Positions 1 to 7,050 of a stretch of 64,000 nucleotides of DNA are shown here, in pieces. The first letter of the stretch is position 1; each line of letters starts with the position of its first letter. Source of the DNA: JAFASC01 sp036265935. GTDB lineage: Bacteria; Pseudomonadota; Alphaproteobacteria; Rhizobiales; Beijerinckiaceae. The DNA is taken from contig DATAOB010000073.1 in the NCBI GenBank assembly GCA_036265935.1, forward strand, positions 44,276 to 108,275, read 5' to 3'. The notes below the pieces were generated by a model that worked only from the letters and a program-made list of their open reading frames with translations, was not told the origin of the DNA and did not search any database. Made by a program: the position numbers and the translations under genes.

Positions 1-34
1 ATCGGCGCGGGATAAGGGCGCGGGAGGGGAGCGG

Positions 35-1288
35 ATGGCGGAGGCGCTTTTTGCAGACCTCAAGGTCATCGATTGCGCGAGCTTTATCGCCGCGCCGGCG
101 GCGGCGACGATCTTCGCGGATTTCGGGGCCGACGTGATCAAGATCGAGCCGCCCTCCGGCGATCCGTATCGCAAGCTGCCGCAAATCAAGGGCCAACCAC
201 AATGCGAGAACAATTATGCGTGGCTCCTGACCGATCGTACCAGACGAAGTCTGGCGCTCGATCTTACCAGACCGGAAGGGCAGGCGGTGCTCGCGCGGCT
301 CGTCAAGAGCGCCGACATTTTCATCACCAACATGCCGCTGCGTGTGCGCTCTCGCCTCGGCATCGCCTATGACCAGATCGGGCCTTTGAACGAGCGCCTG
401 ATTTATGCGTCTTTCACCGGCTATGGCGAAACCGGCGAAGAGGCGAGCAAGCCTGGCTTTGATTCAAACGCCTATTGGGCGCGCTCGGGCCTCATGAATG
501 AAGTGAAGCCGCATGCCGGAAGTCCGCCGGCGCGCTCGGTCTCCGGCATGGGCGATCATCCTGCTGCACTCGCGCTTTACGGCGCGATCCTCACCGCGCT
601 TTATCGGCGCGAAAAGACCGGCAAAGGCGGGCATGTCGCGACATCGTTGCTCGCCAATGGTCTATGGTCGCACGGCTTGCAGATCCAGGCGAAATTCTGC
701 GGCGCCACCTTCACGCCGCGCGTGCCGCGCGAGCAGTCGCCGAACGCGCTAACCAATCTCTACCGCTGCAAGGACGGTCGCTGGCTGACGCTGTCGCTGC
801 TTGAAGAAGAGCGGCAATGGCCGCTGCTTTTGCGCGCCATCGAAGAGGTAAGCCTCGAGCACGATCCGCGCTTTGCCACCAAGGCTGCGCGTCATGAGCA
901 CGCGCGCGAGCTGGTCGTGATTTTCGATCACATTTTCTTGGCGCGCGATTTTGGGGAATGGCGGCGAAGGCTCGATGCGGCCGGACTCGTCTTCGGTTTT
1001 GTCGCGACGCTCGACGATGTCGTCGCCGATAACCAAGCGCGCGAGAACGATTTCATTCTGCCGATCGCGGAGACGCCGTTCGAGACCGTGGACAGTCCGA
1101 TCTATATCGATGGCGGAGAGAAGCGCCGGCCGCTTCGCGCGCCGGAAATCGGCGAGGGCGGCGACGCTGTCTTACGCGAGGCGGGCTTTGCCGACGCCGA
1201 GATCGCCGACATGCGTGCGGCGGGGCTCGTCAGCCGATTGAGTTCGCCGATTGACATAGCCACGACGGAGGGCGACGAGCGGCGTTGA
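35..1288 (+). CDS. Family III (CaiB/BaiF) CoA-transferase
   Basis: 417 aa, the usual length for family III CoA-transferases, which move CoA between carboxylic acids in the cytoplasm. The N-terminus (DLKVIDCASFIAAPAAATIFADFGADVIKIE) is the typical Rossmann-like opening. The expected catalytic Asp is D174 in the motif MGDH, followed by a GKGGHVATSLL segment. The ATG is preceded by a strong purine-rich ribosome site (GGGAGGGGAG). It lies about 55 bp ahead of a DsbA-fold isomerase and an SDR on the same strand, so it may activate a substrate for this small catabolic operon. The family is certain; the acid substrate cannot be read from the sequence. Confidence 0.9.
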   Translation: MAEALFADLKVIDCASFIAAPAAATIFADFGADVIKIEPPSGDPYRKLPQIKGQPQCENNYAWLLTDRTRRSLALDLTRPEGQAVLARLVKSADIFITNMPLRVRSRLGIAYDQIGPLNERLIYASFTGYGETGEEASKPGFDSNAYWARSGLMNEVKPHAGSPPARSVSGMGDHPAALALYGAILTALYRREKTGKGGHVATSLLANGLWSHGLQIQAKFCGATFTPRVPREQSPNALTNLYRCKDGRWLTLSLLEEERQWPLLLRAIEEVSLEHDPRFATKAARHEHARELVVIFDHIFLARDFGEWRRRLDAAGLVFGFVATLDDVVADNQARENDFILPIAETPFETVDSPIYIDGGEKRRPLRAPEIGEGGDAVLREAGFADAEIADMRAAGLVSRLSSPIDIATTEGDERR

Positions 1289-1342
1289 CACCTGCATATA
1301 CAGGTATATCGTGCCGCGGGTACCAAGAAGCGGGAGACTCAC

Positions 1343-1954
1343 GTGCAGCCAGAATTCCTGTTCGATTTCGGCAGTCCGAACGCCTACCTCTCGCATCTCA
1401 TCATCCCGCGCATCGAGCAGCGCACCGGCGCGCGTTTCAAATATGTGCCGATCCTGCTCGGCGGCGTGTTTCGCCTGACCAACAACAAGTCGCCGATCGA
1501 GAGTTTTAGGGACGTCAAGAACAAGCTCGAATTCCAGCGGCTCGAGATGCGGCGTTTTCTCAAGCGTCACGGGATCACCGCGTTCAAGATGAATCCGTTC
1601 TTCCCGGTGAATACACTGCAATTGATGCGCGGCGCGGTGGCGGCGGAATTCGAGGGCGTGTTCGCGCCTTATGTCGACGCCATGTTCCGCTACATGTGGG
1701 CGGAACCGCGAAAGATGGACGATCCGGAGGTGATCCGCGCCTCGCTGAAGGAGGCAGGACTCGATGCCGATCTGCTGCTTCGGCGGACGCAAGAGGACGA
1801 GGTGAAGCAGCGCCTGCTGGCGAATACGCAGGCTGCGGTCGAGAGAGGGGTGTTCGGCGCGCCCTCGTTCTTTGTCGGCGACCAATTGTTCTTCGGCAAG
1901 GACCAGCTGCGCGATGTCGAGGAAGAGATCGCGCAGCAAAAGCAGGCGGCGTGA
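1343..1954 (+). CDS. 2-hydroxychromene-2-carboxylate isomerase-like, DsbA-fold GST kappa family protein
   Basis: 203 aa. The opening (PEFLFDFGSPNAYLSH) matches the glutathione-dependent HCCA isomerase / GST-kappa family, with the family's active-site Ser in FDFGSPNAY. The C-terminal part GVFGAPSFFVGDQLFFGKDQL is the thioredoxin-fold cis-Pro region. In naphthalene-type pathways this family isomerises chromene carboxylates to ring-opened pyruvates, but many members act on unknown substrates. The stop overlaps the ATG of the next SDR by one base (TGATG), indicating translational coupling. Confidence 0.85.
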   Translation: MQPEFLFDFGSPNAYLSHLIIPRIEQRTGARFKYVPILLGGVFRLTNNKSPIESFRDVKNKLEFQRLEMRRFLKRHGITAFKMNPFFPVNTLQLMRGAVAAEFEGVFAPYVDAMFRYMWAEPRKMDDPEVIRASLKEAGLDADLLLRRTQEDEVKQRLLANTQAAVERGVFGAPSFFVGDQLFFGKDQLRDVEEEIAQQKQAA

Positions 1955-2697
1955 TGGCTGGGAAGAACGCGAGCGCGGCGATCGTCGGCGCCGGGGATTA
2001 TATCGGCGCGGCGATTGCGAAGAAGTTTGCCGCCGAAGGCTTTACGATTTTTGCCGGGCGGCGCAACGGCGACAAGCTGGCGCCGCTCGTGCAGGAGGTA
2101 GAGGCCGCGGGCGGCAAGATTTTCGCTCGCTCGCTCGATGCGCGCAACGAGGACGAGATCGTCGCGTTCATTCACGATGCCGATCAGCACGCTCCGCTGG
2201 AGGTGTGCATTTTCAATATCGGCGCCAACGTCAATTTCCCGCTGACCGAGACGACCGAGCGCGTCTTCCGCAAAGTGTGGGAGATGGCGTGCTATGCCGG
2301 CTTCCTCACGACACGCGAGGCGGCGAAAGCGATGCTCGCGCGCGGCCGCGGCAGCATCTTTCTGACCGGCGCCACGGCAAGTCTCCGCGGCGGCATCGGC
2401 TTTGCCGCGTTTGCCAGCGCCAAATTCGGCTTGCGCGCGGTGGCGCAGGCGGCGGCGCGCGAACTCGGACCGAAAAACATTCACGTCGCACATCTGATCA
2501 TCGATTCCGGCGTCGATACGCAATGGGTACGCGAGCGCATCAAAGCCAACGAGGGCGAGGCGGCGCTCGCCAATCTCGATCCCGAGCGGCTGATGAACCC
2601 GGAGGCGGTCGCCGAGAGCTATTGGCAACTCTATCGGCAGCCGCGCAGCGCCTGGTCGTCGGAGCTGGAGATACGACCGTTCGGCGAGAAATGGTGA
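1954..2697 (+). CDS. SDR-family protein with Phe in place of the catalytic Tyr
   Basis: 247 aa. A short-chain dehydrogenase fold with a cofactor loop VGAGDYIGAAIA near the N-terminus and NIGAN in place of NNAG. At the catalytic YxxxK site it reads FASAK, with F153 and K157, so the general-acid Tyr is missing. The start is the ATG overlapping the upstream stop. It is probably co-transcribed with the CoA-transferase and the HCCA-isomerase-like gene. Relatives with the same Phe exist from general family memory; whether it is a reductase, an isomerase or an inactive partner is unknown. Confidence 0.8.
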   Translation: MAGKNASAAIVGAGDYIGAAIAKKFAAEGFTIFAGRRNGDKLAPLVQEVEAAGGKIFARSLDARNEDEIVAFIHDADQHAPLEVCIFNIGANVNFPLTETTERVFRKVWEMACYAGFLTTREAAKAMLARGRGSIFLTGATASLRGGIGFAAFASAKFGLRAVAQAAARELGPKNIHVAHLIIDSGVDTQWVRERIKANEGEAALANLDPERLMNPEAVAESYWQLYRQPRSAWSSELEIRPFGEKW

Positions 2698-2701
2698 GCG
2701 G

Positions 2702-3142
2702 TCAAAAATCTCCGCCAAAGCTCACGCAGAGCTTTGCTGCCCGCGCGAGTTGGCCGGCGGCGGTATAGACACTGTTCGCAACACTGCGCGAGACCTGCGA
2801 GGCGACAAGCGACGAGGGCGGCGAGGCGCTGATCGCCAAGACCGGCGTGCCGTCCGCGGCGAGGCCGACAAGCTGCGCATCGATATGGATGTTGCGATCC
2901 AGCTTGTTGACGACGGAGTAGCTGAACGTGACGACCGGCAGGCCCGAAAGCGTGCCCTTTTCTTCGCGCACCAGCAGGTAGTCGAGGACTAATCCTGCTT
3001 CGTGAACCTCGAACTTTTCGAAGTCGGTGCGGGGCAGACAATGCCATGCGTGGTCGAAGGCACTGGCGCTGCCGGGTAGCGCGAGGGCAAAGGCCGCAAG
3101 CAAGGCTCTCGCGTAAGCAGACCACCCCGCATCAATTTTCAA
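2702..3142 (-). CDS. Secreted protein of unknown function
   Basis: 146 aa with a clear Sec signal peptide (ARALLAAFALALPGSASA, cleavage likely before FDHAWHC). The mature part has two Cys (in HCLP and KLCVS) that could form a disulfide, and is mostly beta-prone. It reads convergently with the upstream SDR (4 bp between stops) and follows the Gly-rich exported microprotein on the same strand by about 30 bp, so the two may form a small operon. I do not recognise the family. Confidence 0.65.
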   Translation of the reverse strand: MKIDAGWSAYARALLAAFALALPGSASAFDHAWHCLPRTDFEKFEVHEAGLVLDYLLVREEKGTLSGLPVVTFSYSVVNKLDRNIHIDAQLVGLAADGTPVLAISASPPSSLVASQVSRSVANSVYTAAGQLARAAKLCVSFGGDF

Positions 3143-3174
3143 GGCGGCGGCTTTTCAAGCTTGAGCGCCGCAAG

Positions 3175-3336
3175 TTACTTGCCGTTGCCGCCGCCACCAC
3201 CGCCACCGCCGCCTCCCCCGCCGCCGGAGGATGAACCGCCGCCACCTCCTCCTCCGCCATTGCCCTGGGCCAGCGGGGCGCTGACGCTGCCGAGGCTGAT
3301 AAGGCTCGCCAAAGCGAGCACGATGATCGTCTTCAT
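3175..3336 (-). CDS. Glycine-rich secreted microprotein
   Basis: 53 aa. An AGGAG ribosome site lies 7-8 bases upstream of the ATG. Residues 1-24 are a standard signal peptide (MKTIIVLALASLISLGSVSA, cleaved near APLAQ). The mature part is almost pure Gly with a SSS interruption and an NGK end. The opposite strand gives a proline-run ORF in the same place, but the signal peptide and ribosome site support the minus strand. Only about 26 mature residues remain, so a structural or cell-surface role is possible; no function can be assigned. Confidence 0.6.
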   Translation of the reverse strand: MKTIIVLALASLISLGSVSAPLAQGNGGGGGGGGSSSGGGGGGGGGGGGGNGK

Positions 3337-3512
3337 GGAAAATCTCCTCGCCTCACTGAGCTATCAACGGCCATTACTTGCGCCAGTTCAAGCGTTTCTC
3401 GCCTGAACGGCAGCGCAACGGCAAGGCTTCATGCGGCTTTTCCGGCGCTTTTCCGCCGCGCTAGGATGCGCCGGCAACTGAAGCGAAGCAGCAAGGCCAA
3501 GGCGGAGGTCGG

Positions 3513-4409
3513 ATGGCGCGATTAGGTGAGGGCAGGGTGGCGATCGTCACCGGCGGCGGACGCGGCATCGGCCGCGAATATGCCCTCGAGCTTGCCCGCC
3601 ACGGCGGCCAGGTCGTCGTCAACGATTTCGGCACCGGCCGCGACGGGCGCGGCGCCGACAACTCGGCCGCAGAGGCAGTCGTCGCCGAGATCAAGGCGGC
3701 CGGCGGCGCGGCGATCGCCAACGGCGAAGATATCAGCGACTGGGAGGGCGCGCGCCGCCTGATCGCGCACGCCGTCTCCGCCTTCGGCCGGCTCGACGTG
3801 CTCGTCAACAATGCCGGCATCCTGCGCGACCGCATGCTGGTCAATATGGAAGAATCCGACTGGGACGCGGTGATCAAAGTGCATTTGAAAGGCACATTCG
3901 CGCCCTCGCATCATGCCGCCGTCCATTGGCGCACCGAGCAGAAAAAGACCGGCGCGAGCGTTAACGCACGCATCATCAACACGTCGTCGTCGTCCGGCCT
4001 GTTCGGCAATATCGGCCAGACCAATTATAGCGCCGCCAAAGCCGGTATCGCCGCCTTCAGTATCGCGGCGCGCGAGCTGAAGCGCTACGGCATTACTGTC
4101 AACGCGATCTCGCCGCATGCGCAGACGCGCATGACCGAGGGCATCCGCGAGCGCACGCCGGAAGAGATCGCATCCCGCGATCCGCGCTGGATTGCGCCGG
4201 TCGTGGTTTGGCTTGCCAGCGCCGAAAGCGCTGGCGTCACCGGGCGGGTGATCGAAGCCGGCGGCGGCATTCTGTCGGTGCTCGAGGGATGGCGGCAAGG
4301 GCCGATGGCCGATCCGATCGACGATCCCGAGAGAATCGGGCCGGTCCTCACCGATCTTGCCGAGCGCGCGCGGCGCAATGTCGACATGCAGGGCCGCGAT
4401 CTGGATTAG
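3513..4409 (+). CDS. SDR-family oxidoreductase (3-hydroxyacyl-CoA dehydrogenase-like, MFE-2 type)
   Basis: 298 aa. It has a classical SDR cofactor motif TGGGRGIG, then NNAGILRD, a catalytic Ser in INTSSSSG and YSAAK. The pattern GREYALELARHGGQVVVNDFGTGRDG resembles the dehydrogenase domain of multifunctional enzyme 2, where it oxidises 3-hydroxyacyl-CoA. About 14 bp downstream is a MaoC-fold hydratase, the natural partner activity, supporting a beta-oxidation-like hydration/oxidation pair. The substrate is unknown. Confidence 0.85.
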   Translation: MARLGEGRVAIVTGGGRGIGREYALELARHGGQVVVNDFGTGRDGRGADNSAAEAVVAEIKAAGGAAIANGEDISDWEGARRLIAHAVSAFGRLDVLVNNAGILRDRMLVNMEESDWDAVIKVHLKGTFAPSHHAAVHWRTEQKKTGASVNARIINTSSSSGLFGNIGQTNYSAAKAGIAAFSIAARELKRYGITVNAISPHAQTRMTEGIRERTPEEIASRDPRWIAPVVVWLASAESAGVTGRVIEAGGGILSVLEGWRQGPMADPIDDPERIGPVLTDLAERARRNVDMQGRDLD

Positions 4410-4423
4410 TTGGGGAGGCGCGC

Positions 4424-4879
4424 GTGATCGAAGTCGAGAGGCCCGCGGACTTGGCAAATTACGTCGGCCAAAAGCTCGGCACGAGCGAGTGGGTCATTGT
4501 CGACCAGGCGAAGATCGACGCATTTGCCCAACTCACCGGCGACGACAATTGGATCCATGTCGATCGTGAGCGCGCCGCGCGCGAACTGCCGGAAGGCAAG
4601 ACGATCGCGCACGGGCTGTTGACGCTCTCGCTCATGCCGCGCCTCGCGGCCCAGGCCTTAAAAATCCGCAAGCGCTCGCGCAGCATCAATTACGGCTCGA
4701 ACAAGATTCGCTATCCCGCGGCGGTGAAATGCGGCGCGCGCGTGCGTCTGCACCGGACGTTAGAAAAATGTGAGCCGGTCGAGGGCGGCGCGCGGCTGAC
4801 GTTTTCCAACGTCATGGAAATCCAGGGCGAGGCGCGCCCGGCAATGGCGGCAGAGACGATCAGTCTCGTCTATGAGTGA
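4424..4879 (+). CDS. MaoC-like hot-dog enoyl-CoA hydratase
   Basis: 151 aa, single hot-dog domain. The hydratase motif TGDDNWIHVDRERAA carries the catalytic Asp and His of (R)-specific hydratases. The start is GTG at 4424, chosen because a GGGGAGG ribosome site sits 6 bases upstream and the N-terminus then fits the family. It would add water to a 2-enoyl-CoA, and the preceding SDR would oxidise the product. It is probably co-transcribed with that gene. Confidence 0.85.
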   Translation: MIEVERPADLANYVGQKLGTSEWVIVDQAKIDAFAQLTGDDNWIHVDRERAARELPEGKTIAHGLLTLSLMPRLAAQALKIRKRSRSINYGSNKIRYPAAVKCGARVRLHRTLEKCEPVEGGARLTFSNVMEIQGEARPAMAAETISLVYE

Positions 4880-4949
4880 GGTTCGCGCCGGTCTCGCAAT
4901 GTGGCGCGAAAGGCTATAGGGTCAAGGAAAGGGCCGAGGGAGAATTTCG

Positions 4950-5486
4950 ATGCGAATCTTGGCAGCGATCGCCGTTATTGGAATCGTGCTTGCGATTCTG
5001 GCGGCGGTATTCTTCTTCGGCGGCTTCTACAATGTCGCGGCGAGCCAGGACGATCCAGCAATCGTCAAATGGGCGCTGGTCAAGGTGCGCAACGCCTCGA
5101 TCGCGCGCCACGCGGGCGACAGGGCGCCGGGCAGTCTTGGCGATGCGGCGAATGTGCAGGCGGGCGCGCGGCAATTCTCGGAGCGAGGCTGCGTCAATTG
5201 CCACGGCGCACCCGGCTTCGACTGGGCGAAATTCTCCGAGGGCCTGCATCCCGATCCGCCCGACCTGAAAGAAGAGGTGGAAGGCCGCTCGCCTGAAGAA
5301 TTGTTCTGGATCGTCAAGAACGGCATCAACATGACGGGCATGCCGAGTTTTGGCGCGATCGGCGTCGCTGACGATGACATTTGGAAGATCGTCGCGTTCT
5401 TGAAGCAGTTGCCGCATGTGTCCGACGCGGATTACAAATCCTGGACGGCGGGCGCTGCTCCAGCTGCGGCGGCGCCGAAACAGTAG
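4950..5486 (+). CDS. Membrane-anchored class I c-type cytochrome
   Basis: 178 aa. Residues 1-28 form an uncleaved signal anchor (AIAVIGIVLAILAAVFFFGG). The haem site is CVNCH (C81, C84, H85) and the likely sixth ligand is M131 in NMTGMPSF. The C-terminus is an Ala/Pro-rich tail. A single-haem periplasmic electron carrier facing the periplasm is expected. Possible donors in the window are the two CoxL-type dehydrogenases, but no direct link is visible. An extragenic palindrome begins 5 bases after the stop. Confidence 0.85.
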   Translation: MRILAAIAVIGIVLAILAAVFFFGGFYNVAASQDDPAIVKWALVKVRNASIARHAGDRAPGSLGDAANVQAGARQFSERGCVNCHGAPGFDWAKFSEGLHPDPPDLKEEVEGRSPEELFWIVKNGINMTGMPSFGAIGVADDDIWKIVAFLKQLPHVSDADYKSWTAGAAPAAAAPKQ

Positions 5487-5490
5487 TGTC

Positions 5491-5585
5491 GTCATGGCGA
5501 GGAGCGTGAGCGACGAAGCAATCCAGGGGCAAATGCTGCGATGCCGAGCGGTTGCTCCGGATTGCTTCGCTCCGCTCGCAATGAC
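5491..5585. repeat. Extragenic palindrome, family A, copy 1
   Basis: About 95 bp with ends that are inverted copies of each other: GTCATGGCGAGGAGCG at the left and CGCTCGCAATGAC at the right. Inside are GCGACGAAGCAATCC and GGATTGCTTCGC as a second pair of arms. The same element occurs at 25101-25200 and 30218-30313. It can fold into a long hairpin as RNA or DNA. It sits between the convergent cytochrome and membrane-protein genes. Confidence 0.9.
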
Positions 5586-5593
5586 GACCTACA

Positions 5594-7033
5594 TCATGGC
5601 CGATGCAGGCACGAATATCTTTGGATGAGTTCGCGCGCCCGTAGCGGCAGCGCGATGCTCGTCTGCTCGCTCCGCTTCGCGGTTTCGCAGGAGAGCCAGA
5701 AATAGCCGGTATCCGGATCGATGACGAGCCGCGCGGGTGCAAGTCCCGGCGCGACCAGCACGGAAAGGTAAGGCGTGGTCGAATTCCAGGCGAGGCGGTT
5801 CAAATCGGCGGGAATGCGCTTTGATGAAACGAAAGCGGGATCGCCGAGCGCGGGATCCGACTCCGTGCCGCTCGCCAGCATTCGCACGGCCTCTTTATAC
5901 CCGGTCCAGGCGGACACGAATTTCGCCGTCTCGACGACGTGGACGAGCAGCGCGAGGAAAATTGCGCCGAGGATGATCCGCGCATCGAGACGCTTCTCCA
6001 TAGTGCTGGCGAGCCGCGCGAGGAACGGGAACGGCGATTTGCGCCATTCTTCTTCGCGCATGGCGTGGACGGCAGCGACAATCGCCAAAACCGGCGTCAC
6101 GATGAGCAGGACGGTCCGCAACTCATATCTGGCGTCGGTCAGAAGCCATCTATCGAACCATGTCCAATAAATGACGAGCATCACGGCGCATAGCATCGCT
6201 GCATAGAGATGCGTGCGCGCCGGACTGATCCGCCGAAGTAGGAAGATTGCGCTGGCATAGCCGAACAGCGCGGCAAGCAGGACGAGAAAAGCCCGCTGTT
6301 CCAGATTCCAGATATCGATAAATCTGAATGCGGCCGCGGTGAGAACGCTCGAAATGTAATCGTCGGCCGGATAGGCGATCCTGACGATGAGCCAAATCAG
6401 TATGGCGGCGACAAATCCGCCGAGCGCCCTCAAAAACCGCGCACCGCGCCAGCCGCGCAGAAACAGCGCGAACAGGATTGCGCCCGCAAGCACGATGCCG
6501 CCCTCATGCGTGAGGACGAGAGCAATGAGCGCGAGGAACAGCGCCGCAGTGCCCAGCGCGCTCGCCGGCGCAGAAAGGCAGAGGGCAAGCGCCGGCCAGA
6601 ACACGGCATGCGCCATCCACATTTCCGTGGGGAAGCCGAAGATGAGCGGACAGAGGCAGGCCGTCGACAAACAGGCGTAGAGGAAGATGATCCGGCTTTC
6701 TGTGCGATCGGCGATCCAGGTTGCGCCGAGCCCAATCAGAGGCGCGGCAAAATGCAAGAAGCCGTAGACGAAAATACCGCCCGTCGCATTCTTCGTCAGC
6801 GCGACAAAAAATTCGGCCGGCACATAGGCGTAGAGATAACTAAACAGCCGCCCCGAAATATTGTGCCAGTGGAAATCCCAGGCCCTCTGCGCCGCGACGG
6901 CGTAGGAAAAGATCGAGCCGTCGCCGAACATTTGCAGTCGGAACGACAGCCCAATTGCGATGAACAGAAGGGACGCCCCGACTCCGGCGGCGATCACAAA
7001 ATGACGCAAGAGGCGCGTTTGCCGCATGCTCAC
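5594..7033 (-). CDS. Polytopic membrane protein, possibly GT-C-like
   Basis: 479 aa with roughly 10-11 hydrophobic segments and a soluble C-terminus of about 80 residues that includes an FWLSC segment. The layout resembles GT-C-type membrane glycosyltransferases or uncharacterised inner-membrane proteins, but the usual DD/DE loop motif is not obvious, so no enzyme activity is claimed. The start could be GTG 7033 or ATG 7027; neither has a clear ribosome site. It follows the CoxL-type gene by 17 bp on the same strand and may be read through from it. Confidence 0.6.
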   Translation of the reverse strand: MSMRQTRLLRHFVIAAGVGASLLFIAIGLSFRLQMFGDGSIFSYAVAAQRAWDFHWHNISGRLFSYLYAYVPAEFFVALTKNATGGIFVYGFLHFAAPLIGLGATWIADRTESRIIFLYACLSTACLCPLIFGFPTEMWMAHAVFWPALALCLSAPASALGTAALFLALIALVLTHEGGIVLAGAILFALFLRGWRGARFLRALGGFVAAILIWLIVRIAYPADDYISSVLTAAAFRFIDIWNLEQRAFLVLLAALFGYASAIFLLRRISPARTHLYAAMLCAVMLVIYWTWFDRWLLTDARYELRTVLLIVTPVLAIVAAVHAMREEEWRKSPFPFLARLASTMEKRLDARIILGAIFLALLVHVVETAKFVSAWTGYKEAVRMLASGTESDPALGDPAFVSSKRIPADLNRLAWNSTTPYLSVLVAPGLAPARLVIDPDTGYFWLSCETAKRSEQTSIALPLRARELIQRYSCLHRP

Positions 7034-7050
7034 GCGCCGCGGCTGTGCGA

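Noticed and set aside
3161..3406. Plus-strand proline-run ORF
   Set aside because: It is the antisense reading of the Gly-rich exported microprotein, which has a signal peptide and ribosome site.
5491..5585. CRISPR-like or transposon end
   Set aside because: There is no regular spacing, no transposase and no target duplication visible; the element is a single long palindrome.
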